Made by a program: the position numbers and the translations under genes. From assembly GCF_030817835.1 (NCBI RefSeq), contig NZ_JAUSZR010000001.1, positions 1,674,001 to 1,738,000 on the forward strand: a stretch of 64,000 bases of DNA, given 5' to 3'. This document shows, in pieces, positions 16,649 through 25,450 of this stretch; the stretch's first letter is position 1, and every line of letters begins with the position of its first letter. The notes beneath the pieces were generated by a model. It was not told the origin of the DNA. It saw only the letters and a program-made list of their open reading frames with translations, and did not search any database. Origin of the DNA: Pseudarthrobacter sp. W1I19. GTDB lineage: Bacteria > Actinomycetota > Actinomycetes > Actinomycetales > Micrococcaceae.

Positions 16649-16666
16649 TGTTCATCATACTGAATA
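16649..16666. promoter_or_regulatory. IclR-type operator 3 over the dehydrogenase promoter
   Basis: TGTTCATCATACTGAATA on the plus strand: same TGTTCA-N6-TGAAYA form as the sites at 13174 and 14073. On the minus strand it contains the TATGAT -10 box (16659-16654) of the dehydrogenase gene, so binding would block transcription directly. Confidence 0.7.
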
Positions 16667-16779
16667 GAGGCAAGGATAGTGAACAACCCTTGGCCCAATC
16701 CCGGAGTCCGACGCATGCGGAAACAAGACTGAAGGCTTCGCTGGCCTGGGGCTGATGGACCCGCGCCGCTCCCGCAGCG

Positions 16780-17505
16780 TCATCGCCTAACGGGGATGAA
16801 TACCCGCGGTTGCTCCGTCCACGTATCCGACATCTGGGACATGGTCCGGCGCATGATCCGGTCCGAGGCGTCCCGCGCCGCGGCGCTGTCACCCCTGGAA
16901 ATGGCCTCCGCTACATCCACGTGCCATTGCAGGGCGGCCTCGTGCGGGTGGTCGGGCATGAGGCCATGAACGGTGCGTCCGGTCAACGTCTCGGCCACCT
17001 GGCCCATCAGGTTGGCAAACATCTCATTGCCGGAGCCGGAGAGCAGCAGCGAATGGAACTGGATATCCAGCTCCAGGAAGCGTGGCACCTCACCGTTGTG
17101 CCCGGCGTCGCGCATTGCATAGGCAACGTCCACCAGCTCGAGGCGCAGCGGCGCCGGTGCGTTCTGGGCGGCAAGCTCTGCCGCCGCGGGTTCGACGGCG
17201 GCGCGCAGCTCCGCCAGTGAGCGCAGCTGGGCTCCCCGGGCGTCGCTGGCCAGGCGCCACCGGATGACTTGCGGGTCAAAGGGATTCCAGCGGCTGGGCG
17301 GCAGCACCCTGATGCCCACGCGCTTGGTGGTTTCCACCAGGCCAAGGGACTGCAGGACGCGCACCGCCTCGCGGATGACCGACCGCGAAACCTTCAGTTC
17401 AACCTCCAGCTGCTCGGCCAGCATCACGTGTCCGGCGGGCAGGTTGCCCGAGACAATACGGGTGCCAAGATTCTCGATGGCACGGTGGTGCAGGCTGGTG
17501 GTCAT
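16780..17505 (-). CDS. GntR-family (FadR subfamily, FCD domain) regulator
   Basis: A 241-residue regulator with an N-terminal GntR winged helix (LGTRIVSGNLPAGHVMLAEQ, VSRSVIREAVRVLQSLGLVE) and a C-terminal all-helical FCD ligand domain containing metal-site type residues (ELDIQFHSLLL, HVDVAEAISRGD). It is divergent from gnd, and similar regulators control gluconate use, so gluconate or 6-phosphogluconate is a reasonable ligand (inference). The frame is open to 17532; the ATG at 17505 is preferred by family alignment, though its ribosome site is weak. Confidence 0.88.
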   Translation of the reverse strand: MTTSLHHRAIENLGTRIVSGNLPAGHVMLAEQLEVELKVSRSVIREAVRVLQSLGLVETTKRVGIRVLPPSRWNPFDPQVIRWRLASDARGAQLRSLAELRAAVEPAAAELAAQNAPAPLRLELVDVAYAMRDAGHNGEVPRFLELDIQFHSLLLSGSGNEMFANLMGQVAETLTGRTVHGLMPDHPHEAALQWHVDVAEAISRGDSAAARDASDRIMRRTMSQMSDTWTEQPRVFIPVRR

Positions 17506-17627
17506 GGAGTCAAGCCTAGTGGGACCGCCCACCCGGACTGCCTTTCGCGGTGGACGGCCGGAGACACAAAACGTTCCAATAGGTGGGCGTTACTTTTTTG
17601 TGACCGCGCGAATATATATGCTTTATT

Positions 17628-17642
17628 CAGACCCCCGGTCTG
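17628..17642. promoter_or_regulatory. Inverted repeat in the gntR-gnd divergent region, candidate operator
   Basis: CAGACC-CCC-GGTCTG, a perfect 6-bp inverted repeat with a 3-nt spacer. It lies 63 bp before gnd, just past a possible promoter (TTGTGA near 17598 and TTTATT near 17622). FadR-subfamily sites have this compact form, so it may bind the neighbouring GntR regulator. Confidence 0.5.
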
Positions 17643-17704
17643 CAACTGGGCTTCCGCCAAGGGAGCCCCTGCACATCCATCGCACAGTATGAATTGGAGT
17701 TTTG

Positions 17705-19141
17705 ATGTCTGCACACATCGGTGTCACCGGCCTTGCGGTCATGGGTGCCAACCTGGCCCGCAACCTCGCGCGGAACGGCTTCACCGTCGCGCTGCACAAC
17801 AGGTCTCTCGAGAAAACCGACGCCCTGCTCGAACGGTACGGCTCCGAGGGTGACTTCGTCCGGACGGAAACCCTGCAGGAGCTGGTGGACTCCCTGGAGA
17901 AGCCCCGCCGTGTGCTGATCATGGTCAAGGCCGGCAAGCCCGTTGACTCCGTCATCGAACAGCTGGAGCCGTTGCTGGAAGCCGGTGACATCATCATCGA
18001 TGCCGGCAACTCCCACTACGAGGACACCCGCCGCCGCGAAGCCGCGCTGGCCAAGAAGGACCTGCACTTCGTGGGCGTCGGCGTATCCGGCGGCGAGGAA
18101 GGCGCCCTCAACGGCCCGTCCATCATGCCCGGCGGTTCCAAGGAGTCCTACAAGGCCCTCGGCCCGCTGTTGGAAAAGATCTCCGCCAAGGTGGACGGCG
18201 AACCGTGCTGTGCCTGGGTGGGAACCGACGGCGCCGGCCACTTCGTCAAGATGGTCCACAACGGCATTGAATACGCCGACATGCAGGTCATCGGCGAAGC
18301 CTTCGACCTGCTGCGTTCCGGTGCCGGTATCGAACCGGCCGAGCAGTCCAAGATCTTCTCCGAGTGGAACAAGGGCGAACTGTCCTCCTTCCTGATCGAA
18401 ATCTCCGCCGAGGTCCTGGGCCACGTTGACGCCAAGACCGGCAAGCCGTTCGTGGACGTCGTGGTGGACGCCGCGGGCCAGAAGGGAACCGGCCGCTGGA
18501 CGGTCATCTCCGCACTTGAACTGGGCTCCCCGGTCTCCGGCATCGCCGAATCCGTGTTCGCCCGCGCCCTGTCCTCCCAGGCGGGCCAGCGCAAGCTCGG
18601 CCAGGAACTGCTGGCCGGCAACGAAGCATCCGTTGAAATCCCGGAGACCTTCGTTGAGGACGTCCGGCAGGCACTCTACGCCTCCAAGCTGGTCTCCTAC
18701 GCCCAGGGCCTGGACATGCTCACCTCAGCCGCCAAGGAATACGGCTGGGACCTGAAGCTGGACGAGATCGCCTCCCTGTGGCGCGCCGGCTGCATCATCC
18801 GCGCCGAACTGCTCAAGGACATCACCAAGGCCTACGCTGCCGACGAGAAGCCCGCGAACCTGCTCTTTGCCCCGGCCTTCACCAAGGCCATCGCCGACGC
18901 ACTGCCCGCCTGGCGCCGTGTTGTTGCCACCGCCGTCCAGCTGGGTATTCCGGTTCCGGTGTTCTCCTCCTCGCTGGCCTACTACGACGGCCTGCGACGC
19001 AAGCGCGTTGCTGCCGCCCTGATCCAGGGCCAGCGCGACCTGTTCGGCGCCCACACCTACGGCCGCGTCGACGCCGAAGGCACGTTCCACACCCTTTGGG
19101 GCGAGGACAAGTCCGAGATCGAAGCAGTGGACACGCACTAG
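17705..19141 (+). CDS. gnd: 6-phosphogluconate dehydrogenase, decarboxylating
   Basis: Oxidative pentose phosphate enzyme converting 6-phosphogluconate to ribulose 5-phosphate, CO2 and NADPH; 478 residues, the full-length dimeric form. Visible are the nucleotide fold GVTGLAVMGANLARN with HNRSLEKTD (Arg after beta-2 favours NADP), substrate motif GVSGGEEGALNGPSIMPGG, catalytic Lys and Asn in GHFVKMVHNGIEYADMQ, and the C-terminal GRVDAEGTFHTLW tail. The ATG at 17705 follows GGAG at 17696-17699. It is transcribed away from a GntR-family regulator that probably controls it. Confidence 0.96.
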   Translation: MSAHIGVTGLAVMGANLARNLARNGFTVALHNRSLEKTDALLERYGSEGDFVRTETLQELVDSLEKPRRVLIMVKAGKPVDSVIEQLEPLLEAGDIIIDAGNSHYEDTRRREAALAKKDLHFVGVGVSGGEEGALNGPSIMPGGSKESYKALGPLLEKISAKVDGEPCCAWVGTDGAGHFVKMVHNGIEYADMQVIGEAFDLLRSGAGIEPAEQSKIFSEWNKGELSSFLIEISAEVLGHVDAKTGKPFVDVVVDAAGQKGTGRWTVISALELGSPVSGIAESVFARALSSQAGQRKLGQELLAGNEASVEIPETFVEDVRQALYASKLVSYAQGLDMLTSAAKEYGWDLKLDEIASLWRAGCIIRAELLKDITKAYAADEKPANLLFAPAFTKAIADALPAWRRVVATAVQLGIPVPVFSSSLAYYDGLRRKRVAAALIQGQRDLFGAHTYGRVDAEGTFHTLWGEDKSEIEAVDTH

Positions 19142-19161
19142 CGTCCACTCCGCGGCAGGCG

Positions 19162-19208
19162 AACGGCCGGCAGTTCCTGGATTCTCTTCCAGGAACCGCC
19201 GGCCGTTT
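19162..19208. terminator. Terminator downstream of gnd
   Basis: A long stem (AACGGCCGGC plus GTTCCTGG with their complements, one A/C bulge) with an 8-nt loop, followed by TTTCTC. It lies 20 bp past the gnd stop. Confidence 0.85.
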
Positions 19209-19228
19209 CTCATTTACCGATTTAACAG

Positions 19229-19275
19229 AGAAGGCCCGGGACTGCTGCCACATGGGCAGCAATCCCGGGCCTTCT
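19229..19275. terminator. Second hairpin between gnd and cysE
   Basis: A stem of AGAAGGCCCGGGA with its complement, extended after one mismatch by TGCTGCC/GGCAGCA. It is placed to terminate cysE transcripts coming from the right. Confidence 0.75.
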
Positions 19276-19293
19276 GCAACCGGAAGCTAAAGC

Positions 19294-19878
19294 CTAGATC
19301 CGGTATTCGATGTCATATTCGGCCGGGTCCACGGCGGGCTTGGTTTCCCGCTGCGCGTCCCGGTGCCGCCATTTGGCGGGAACACCAGTGACGATGGATT
19401 CGGGCGGCGCGTCCTTGACTACTACGGCGTTGGCACCCACGGCACTGTCCCGGCCGATGGTGATCGGCCCCAGGATCTTGGCGCCGGCGCCGATGGTGAC
19501 GCGGTCCCCGATGGTGGGGTGCCGTTTGATCCTGGCCAGGGAACGTCCACCCAGCGTGACGCCGTGGTAGATCATCACGTCCTCGCCGATCTCTGCGGTC
19601 TCCCCGATCACCACACCCATGCCGTGGTCGATGAAGAACCTCCGGCCGATGGTGGCACCGGGATGGATCTCAATTCCGGTCCAGGACCGGCCCAGCTGGG
19701 ACAGGAGGCGCGCCGGAAACCGGAGCGCCGGGTTTTGCCACATGCGGTGCGTCAGCCGGTGGATCCAGATGGCGTGCAGGCCGGAATAAGCGAAAAAGTT
19801 CTCGAAAGAACCTCGAGCCGCCGGGTCGTGGGACCGGGCGGCGTCGAGGTCTTCCTTTAGTCTTGCGAAAAAGCCCAC
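19294..19878 (-). CDS. cysE: Serine O-acetyltransferase
   Basis: Acetylates serine for cysteine synthesis; 194 residues, the short EpsC/CysE form. The C-terminal two-thirds is a left-handed beta-helix of hexapeptide repeats ([49 protein letters not shown]), with catalytic His in [10 protein letters not shown]. The start is GTG at 19878 behind AGAAAG. It lies 40 bp after cysK in the same direction, so the two genes form a cysteine synthesis operon. Confidence 0.94.
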   Translation of the reverse strand: MGFFARLKEDLDAARSHDPAARGSFENFFAYSGLHAIWIHRLTHRMWQNPALRFPARLLSQLGRSWTGIEIHPGATIGRRFFIDHGMGVVIGETAEIGEDVMIYHGVTLGGRSLARIKRHPTIGDRVTIGAGAKILGPITIGRDSAVGANAVVVKDAPPESIVTGVPAKWRHRDAQRETKPAVDPAEYDIEYRI

Positions 19879-19918
19879 AAAGTTCTTTCTACAGGAAACG
19901 GGCGGACGGCGGTTCTAA

Positions 19919-20854
19919 TCAGCCGCGGATGTCGTCATAGAGCACCGTGGAGATGTAACGCTCGCCAAAGTCGCAGACCACGGCAACAATCAGCTTGCCC
20001 GCGTTCTCCGGGCGCTTGGCCAGCTCCAGTGCGCCCCAGACGATGGCGCCGGAGGAAATGCCGCCCAGGATGCCTTCTTTGACACCAAGCTCACGGGCCA
20101 CGCGGACAGAGTCCTCGAGGGTGGCGTCCAGGACTTCGTCGTAGACGTTGGTGTCCAGGATTTCCGGCACGAAGTTGGCGCCGATGCCCTGGATCTTGTG
20201 GGGGCCCGGTGCCCCGCCGTTGAGGATGGCGGAGTCCTTGGGCTCCACGGCCACGATCTGCACGCCGGGCTTGCGTTCCTTCAGGACCTGGCCGACGCCG
20301 GTGACGGTTCCGCCGGTGCCGATGCCGGCGACGAAGATGTCCACCTGGCCTTCGGTGTCAGCCCAGATTTCCTCGGCCGTGGTGGTGCGGTGGATCTCCG
20401 GGTTGGCCTCGTTGGCGAACTGCTGGGCCCAGATGGAGTTCTCGGTGTTGGCAACAATCTCCTGGGCCTTCTCCACGGCGCCGCGCATGCCCTCCGAGCC
20501 GGGGGTCAGGACAATCTCGGCACCAAAGGCGCGCAGCATCACGCGGCGCTCGGTGGACATGGTCTCCGGCATGGTGAGGATGACCTTGTAACCGCGGGCA
20601 GCACCCACCATGGCCAGGGCGATGCCGGTGTTGCCGGAGGTGCCTTCCACGATGGTTCCGCCGGGCTTCAGGGCGCCGGACTTCTCTGCGGCGTCCACGA
20701 TGGCCACACCGATGCGGTCCTTCACGCTGTTGGCCGGGTTGTAGAACTCCAGCTTGACGGCAACAGTGGCGTTCAGCCCCTCGCTGAGCCGGTTGAGCTT
20801 GACCAGCGGGGTGCCGCCCACCAGCTGGGTCACATCGTCATAAATCCGTGCCAT
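19919..20854 (-). CDS. cysK: Cysteine synthase A (O-acetylserine sulfhydrylase)
   Basis: PLP enzyme making cysteine from O-acetylserine and sulfide; 311 residues. The PLP lysine is in [11 protein letters not shown], the substrate loop is [12 protein letters not shown], the phosphate-binding loop is [12 protein letters not shown], and the C-terminal [13 protein letters not shown] segment is typical. Two ATGs are possible (20860 and 20854); [17 protein letters not shown] at 20854 matches the family and has GAGATAGG about ten bases upstream. It precedes cysE, whose C-terminus normally docks into this enzyme. Confidence 0.95.
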   Translation of the reverse strand: MARIYDDVTQLVGGTPLVKLNRLSEGLNATVAVKLEFYNPANSVKDRIGVAIVDAAEKSGALKPGGTIVEGTSGNTGIALAMVGAARGYKVILTMPETMSTERRVMLRAFGAEIVLTPGSEGMRGAVEKAQEIVANTENSIWAQQFANEANPEIHRTTTAEEIWADTEGQVDIFVAGIGTGGTVTGVGQVLKERKPGVQIVAVEPKDSAILNGGAPGPHKIQGIGANFVPEILDTNVYDEVLDATLEDSVRVARELGVKEGILGGISSGAIVWGALELAKRPENAGKLIVAVVCDFGERYISTVLYDDIRG

Positions 20855-20919
20855 GTGCATACGCCTATCTCGTGAGGGGTGAATACTGAGGTCAGCCTAA
20901 CGAGGCCGCGTAACACCCG

Positions 20920-21444
20920 CTAAGCGTTAAGCCATGCAGAGTAATATTTCCTGGCTTTTGCAAGCTTCGGGTTGATGATCACCTGGCAGTATCCCTGCTC
21001 CGGATGCTTGGCGTAGTAGTTCTGGTGGAATTCCTCGGCGACATAGAACCGGGGGAGGCGGCTGACTTCGGTGACGATGGGATGCGCCCACAGAGCCTGG
21101 TTCCGTTCGATGGCTTCCTCGAACAGGATCTTCTCTTCAGTGGTTTCGTAGAACATGGACGAGCGGTACTGCGTCCCCACGTCGTACCCCTGGCGGTTGA
21201 GGGTGGTGGGGTCGTGCAGGGCGAAGAACATGTCCAGGATCACCTCGGCGGGGATGACATCCTCGTCGAATGTCACCGCCACCACCTCGGCATGTCCCGT
21301 GGTGCCGTTGCAGACCGAGTAGTAGTCCGGATTCGGATCGTGTCCGCCGGTGTATCCGGACACGACGGAGCTGACGCCCCTGGTCTTCTGGTAAACGGCG
21401 TCAAGGCACCAGAAGCAGCCTCCGCCTAAAACAAAAGTTTTCAT
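20920..21444 (-). CDS. msrA: Peptide methionine sulfoxide reductase A
   Basis: Repairs methionine-S-sulfoxide in proteins; 174 residues. The catalytic cysteine lies in GGGCFWCLDAVYQKTRG (GCFWC motif), followed by SGYTGG and the FYETTEEK and EFHQNYYAKHP segments. No extra MsrB domain is fused. It is divergent from the Nif3-like gene and upstream of cysK in the same direction; the 65-bp gap leaves room for a separate cysK promoter. Confidence 0.95.
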   Translation of the reverse strand: MKTFVLGGGCFWCLDAVYQKTRGVSSVVSGYTGGHDPNPDYYSVCNGTTGHAEVVAVTFDEDVIPAEVILDMFFALHDPTTLNRQGYDVGTQYRSSMFYETTEEKILFEEAIERNQALWAHPIVTEVSRLPRFYVAEEFHQNYYAKHPEQGYCQVIINPKLAKARKYYSAWLNA

Positions 21445-21545
21445 GACCTCTTCAATGGTTGGCGGAGCCGGATGATTCCCCTGTTGCCCGGGGGTGGGGC
21501 AGCAAAGGCGCTGCCCGGGCCGTGCAATGGGGTAAAACTAAGACT

Positions 21546-22481
21546 ATGGAACCTGTGGACACCGACGTTACCGGACCGGAGAAACACGACGGCGAACATC
21601 ACGACGGCGAGGCCCCTTCCGGCGGGGAGTCGGTTGAGCAGCCCCAGGCTCCCACACTGGGCGAGCTGCTCCTGGCAGTGGAGGAACTGTGGCCGGAGTC
21701 CCTGGCAGAGAACTGGGACGAGGTGGGACTGGTGGCAGGACATCCCTCCGCGCCGGTCACGCGGGTGATGTTTGCAGTGGATCCCACACTGGAGGTTATT
21801 GACGAGGCAGTGGCCTGGGGCGCCGAGCTCCTGATCACCCACCATCCGCTGCTGCTCAAGGGTGTCACCACGGTTGCCGCCACCACTGCCAAAGGAAGGG
21901 CCGTCCACCGGCTCATCGAGTCGGGCACCGCCCTGCTGACAGTCCACACCAACGGTGATTCCGCCGTCGGAGGCGTTTCCGATGTCCTGGCCGACGCCCT
22001 CGGCCTGCAGGACGTCGCCCCGCTCACTGTTGCCGCGAACGGCCTTCCGGAAGAAGGGATCGGCCGGGTGGGGGACCTGGCGGACGCCATGACACTGGGT
22101 GATTTCGCGGCCCGGGTTTTCGGCATCCTGCCTTCCGTCGCCGGGGGAGTGCGTGTCTCCGGGGACAAGGACGGCCTGGTCCGCAGGATTGCCGTGTGCG
22201 GCGGCGCCGGGGACTCCCTGTTCAACGAGGTGCGCGCCAGCAATGCAGACGTTTACGTCACCGCGGACCTGCGCCACCACCCCGCCTCCGAGGCCAGGGA
22301 AGCTGCATTGAACGGCCGCCCGTATCTGGTGGACGTCTCGCACTTCGCCAGCGAGTGGCTGTGGCTGCCTGCCGCGGCTGCAGCCTTGGGCAACGTCCTC
22401 GCAGACCAGGGCCATGAGGTGGAAATCCAGGTCAGCACCACCAACAGCGATCCCTGGGACTTCATCCTCACTCCGGGCTAA
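21546..22481 (+). CDS. Nif3-like dinuclear metal-centre protein (YbgI/DUF34 family)
   Basis: A 311-residue member of the Nif3/DUF34 family, a toroidal metal-binding hydrolase-like protein often labelled GTP cyclohydrolase I type 2. Metal-ligand segments are ELLITHHPLLLKGV, TVHTNGDSAVGGV and the C-terminal LVDVSHFASEW. The first 40 residues are acidic and His-rich (EKHDGEHHDGE), a lineage-specific extension. The ATG at 21546 lacks a Shine-Dalgarno; TAAAAC seven bases upstream suggests a leaderless message. As in Mycobacterium (Rv2230c-Rv2229c) a coiled-coil zinc-ribbon gene follows. Confidence 0.9.
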   Translation: MEPVDTDVTGPEKHDGEHHDGEAPSGGESVEQPQAPTLGELLLAVEELWPESLAENWDEVGLVAGHPSAPVTRVMFAVDPTLEVIDEAVAWGAELLITHHPLLLKGVTTVAATTAKGRAVHRLIESGTALLTVHTNGDSAVGGVSDVLADALGLQDVAPLTVAANGLPEEGIGRVGDLADAMTLGDFAARVFGILPSVAGGVRVSGDKDGLVRRIAVCGGAGDSLFNEVRASNADVYVTADLRHHPASEAREAALNGRPYLVDVSHFASEWLWLPAAAAALGNVLADQGHEVEIQVSTTNSDPWDFILTPG

Positions 22482-22580
22482 GCCTGCCGTTCGAGGCAGG
22501 GGAGCAGGCCAGGCGCTAGAGTCTAGGAAGCGCCGGTACGGTGCCCGGCTTCGGCCGGCAGGAAGCAAGCGGAGGTAACA

Positions 22581-23318
22581 GTGGCGAAGGCAGCACCGGC
22601 AGAACAGTTGAAGTTGCTTGAGCTGCAGGGGCTGGACGCCAGGCTGAAGTCGCTTGCAAACCGCCGCCGCTCGCTCGAGAACGACCCCCGGATCAAGGAC
22701 CTCGAAGCTGCCCTCTCCGTGGCCAACGGTGAGCTCGGCGCCGCCAAAGTTGCTGTGCACGACGCCGAAACCGAACTGAAGCGCGCCGAGGCGGATGTGG
22801 AGCAGGTTGCCACCCGCATCGAACGGGACGAGGCCCGGCTGAACAGCGGCACCGGCCTCTCCAAGGACCTCGTGGCACTGCAGAAGGACATCGCCTCCCT
22901 TAACAAGCGCCGCTCGGACCTTGAGGACGTGGAGCTCGAAGTCCTTGAGCGGCTTGACTCGCTGCGCGCCAAACAGGCGGCACAGCAGGCCATCGTGGAC
23001 GACATCCAGGGATCCTTTGGCGGCATCCGGGCCGAACTGGATGCTGAGCTGGCCGGGGTGGAGGCCGAAGCTGCCGGCCTGCGCACCCGGCGGGCCGAAT
23101 TCGCGGCCGGGCTTGATGCCGGAATGCTTGCTGTTTACGAAAAGACCCTGGCAAAGCGCGGGGTGGGCGCGGCGCGGCTCTTCCACGGCACCTCCGAGGC
23201 TTCAGGAATGAAGCTGAGCCCCGGCGACCTCGCAGAAATCAAGGCGGCGGCAGCCGACGACATCGTGTTCTGCCCTGACTCCGGCGCCATCCTGGTCCGC
23301 TCGGAGGAGTGGGCCTGA
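22581..23318 (+). CDS. Coiled-coil protein with degenerate C-terminal zinc ribbon (CT398-like)
   Basis: A 245-residue protein with a long antiparallel coiled coil (about residues 5-180, rich in Glu, Ala, Leu and Arg) and the C-terminal region that in relatives is a C4 zinc ribbon (zf-RING_7). Here the first pair reads SEASGMKLSP and the second CPDSGAILVR, so only one of the usual four cysteines remains and zinc binding is unlikely. The start is GTG at 22581 behind GGAGG. It follows the Nif3-like gene, the conserved actinobacterial order. The function is unknown. Confidence 0.88.
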   Translation: MAKAAPAEQLKLLELQGLDARLKSLANRRRSLENDPRIKDLEAALSVANGELGAAKVAVHDAETELKRAEADVEQVATRIERDEARLNSGTGLSKDLVALQKDIASLNKRRSDLEDVELEVLERLDSLRAKQAAQQAIVDDIQGSFGGIRAELDAELAGVEAEAAGLRTRRAEFAAGLDAGMLAVYEKTLAKRGVGAARLFHGTSEASGMKLSPGDLAEIKAAAADDIVFCPDSGAILVRSEEWA

Positions 23319-23399
23319 CCCAACTGACTGGCAGTTAACGTCGCCAAAACCGATTTTCGCTGCGTTTGCTGCCGGTCAGATGCCGGAGGGGCGGGGGAG

Positions 23400-24164
23400 T
23401 CAGCCCGGCAGGATGATGTTCAGGGCGTGGGGCTTCCGGGCCGAGCCCGCCAGGAGTTCAGCCTCCCACTTTTCGCGCGCAGCCTTCAGGAGGTCCGACG
23501 GCGTCGCGGGCGCCTTGCCCCGCCTCGCCAGCAGGTGCCGGGCCAGCTCGCCCCGGGTGTGCTTGGCAAAGTGGCTGACCACCTTGCGGACTCCGTTGAC
23601 CTCGGTGAAGACGTTGACGGTGACGGTGTGTGCCGCCGGGGGAGCCCAGGCCGCCGCATAAGTGCTCGAACGGCAGTCCACCAGCAAATGCCCGGAAGCG
23701 GCTTCGGCAAGCACATCGGAGAGCTGCGGTTTCCAGAAGGAGGCGAGGCGGCCGACGTCGGGCAGGGCCGTGCCCATGGACAGCCGGTAGGCCGGAACAC
23801 TGTCGGCGAAACGGATGGCGCCCCAGAGCGCCGAAACCACCAGCACCGACTCATCCGCCTTGCGCCGTTGCGCCGGGGTCAGCGTCTTATAGCCGAGCGC
23901 GTCATAGAGCACGCCGGAATAGATTTGGTGGGCCGGAGCAGCAGGTTCCGCGTGCAGCCGCGTGTTCCGCTCGACGTCGTCCTTCAGGGACGCTCCCACA
24001 CCGAGCAGGGCCAGGGCGTCCTCATGGGCGCTCACCGTTCCCAGCGCGTCCAGCACTTTGGCCCGGTACGTGTTCAACTGCGGGAAGCTGAGGGAAGGCC
24101 AGTCGACGGCGGATCCGCGGACCGCGGGTGTCTTGCCTTCGGAGGGGGGAAGGAGAATCAGCAC
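23400..24164 (-). CDS. yaaA: Peroxide stress protein YaaA (DUF328/UPF0246)
   Basis: A 254-residue YaaA-family protein; E. coli YaaA limits free iron and oxidative DNA damage under peroxide stress. The N-terminal MLILLPPSEGKTPAVRG and internal YSGVLYDALGY and SALWGAIRFADSVPAYRLSM segments identify it, and KVVSHFAKHTRGELARHLL is the conserved C-terminal element. Translation starts at GTG (24164). It is convergent with the zinc-ribbon gene and divergent from the RNase P RNA gene. Confidence 0.9.
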   Translation of the reverse strand: MLILLPPSEGKTPAVRGSAVDWPSLSFPQLNTYRAKVLDALGTVSAHEDALALLGVGASLKDDVERNTRLHAEPAAPAHQIYSGVLYDALGYKTLTPAQRRKADESVLVVSALWGAIRFADSVPAYRLSMGTALPDVGRLASFWKPQLSDVLAEAASGHLLVDCRSSTYAAAWAPPAAHTVTVNVFTEVNGVRKVVSHFAKHTRGELARHLLARRGKAPATPSDLLKAAREKWEAELLAGSARKPHALNIILPG

Positions 24165-24216
24165 CGTCTGATCCTACCGGCGCAGGAATACGAGCCGCCG
24201 CCGGTAGACTGGAACC

Positions 24217-24610
24217 GGATGGGTTGACCAGGCGGCCGCGCGTCACGCAAGTGGCTCGAGGAACGTCCGGGCTCCATAGAGCAGGGTGGTGGGTAACGCC
24301 CACTCGGGGTAACCCGCAGGCCAGTGCCACAGAAAACAGACCGCCTGGGTCGTGCCGGTTTGAAAGCGGCACGAAACAGGTAAGGGTGAAACGGTGGTGT
24401 AAGAGACCACCAGCTTCCCGGGTGACCGGGAAGGCTAGGTAAACCCCACCCGGAGCAAGGCCAGACAGGGCACGCTCGAGGGCTGCTCGCCCGAGTGCCC
24501 GGGTAGGCCGCTGGAGGGCGCCGGCAACGGCGTTCGTAGATGGATGGCCGCTACTCCCGCACCGGCAACGGGGCGGGAGCACAGAACCCGGCGTATCGGT
24601 CAACCCATCC
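24217..24610 (+). ncRNA. rnpB: RNase P RNA, bacterial type A
   Basis: The ends pair as helix P1 (GGATGGGTTGACC at the start with GGTCAACCCATCC at the end). The conserved core is visible: GAGGAACGTCCGGGCTCC near the 5' end, ACAGAAAACAGACCGCC and AGGTAAGGGTGAAACGG in the middle, and CAGAACCCGGCGTATCGG just before the end. The total is about 394 nt, right for a high-GC actinobacterium. This covers a stretch with no protein gene. Confidence 0.95.
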
Positions 24611-24656
24611 ACCCAGTCCGGTTTGACCTTCGAAGCTGTGTTGGGGATGCTGAACC

Positions 24657-25199
24657 GTGCCCGCGAATACTGATGGACAATCTACCCCCGGAACCTCATG
24701 GCGGCGCGTCCCCTCGACGGGCCGCCAGGTGGCCGCCCTGGTCGGATTTCTGGCTCTCTCCTATGCCGTCTGTATCCTGGCGTCCATCCCGATCATCCTG
24801 CACTCCAACGGCTGGTTCGCCAGCTCAACACAGGCACCATGGATGCCCGCCGGGTGGATGTTCCGTACAGTGTGGATCGGGCTCTATGCCTGCATCGGCC
24901 TGTCCGGATGGCTGGTGTGGCGCGGGGGAGCGCTGGCGGGCCGTGTTCTTGGTTACTACGGTCTGCAGCTGGTGCTGAACCTGGCGTGGCCGTTGATGTT
25001 CTTTGCCATGTTCCCCATGCTCGGTTCCGCTGCCCTGTGGCTGGCTTTCGCCATCATCTGCGCCTTGGCGTGTGTCCTGGTCCTGTTGATTCTGGAAGCA
25101 GGCCCGGTCCACAACTGGGCAGGACTGCTGGTTCTGCCCTACTTTTCGTGGGTAGTGTTCTCGGCCAGCCTCAATCTCTACTCGGCCCTCCACAACTAA
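24657..25199 (+). CDS. tspO: TspO/MBR family protein
   Basis: A 180-residue integral membrane protein with five predicted helices, homologous to the tryptophan-rich sensory protein/translocator protein that binds tetrapyrroles. Characteristic parts are APWMPAGWMFRTVWIGLYAC, YGLQLVLNLAWPLMFF and LPYFSWVVFSASLNLYSALHN. The start is GTG at 24657, some 46 bp after rnpB, with GGGGATG about eight bases upstream. Bacterial TspO acts in porphyrin or stress responses; nothing nearby defines its role here. Confidence 0.88.
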   Translation: MPANTDGQSTPGTSWRRVPSTGRQVAALVGFLALSYAVCILASIPIILHSNGWFASSTQAPWMPAGWMFRTVWIGLYACIGLSGWLVWRGGALAGRVLGYYGLQLVLNLAWPLMFFAMFPMLGSAALWLAFAIICALACVLVLLILEAGPVHNWAGLLVLPYFSWVVFSASLNLYSALHN

Positions 25200-25450
25200 G
25201 CGGCACACCGGTCCTGTGTGAGTGATTTCACGCGCCTCGGGCCGTCCCAGGGCAGTCTGCCAAATTAGAATGGATACCGGACGCAGGAGTTCTTCCGCCG
25301 AAAGTTGCGTTTGCAGCCGGCGGTTTTCTTTTGCATACGATCCAGGTGCCTGGGGAACAATCCCCGCAGGTGCCGGTGCCCCTGGACACCATCAGGTGGC
25401 CGACATCCGTGTACGAGGACGTACGCGGCTGAACCGAGGAAGGTATTTCT

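Noticed and set aside
21441..23186. A 581-codon open frame antisense to the Nif3-like and zinc-ribbon genes
   Set aside because: No domain, biased composition typical of the opposite strand of GC-rich genes, and two recognisable genes on the plus strand.
25411..25424. Inverted repeat GTACG-AGGA-CGTAC before the GAPDH gene
   Set aside because: Short, close to the ribosome site and without a second copy; not enough to call an operator.
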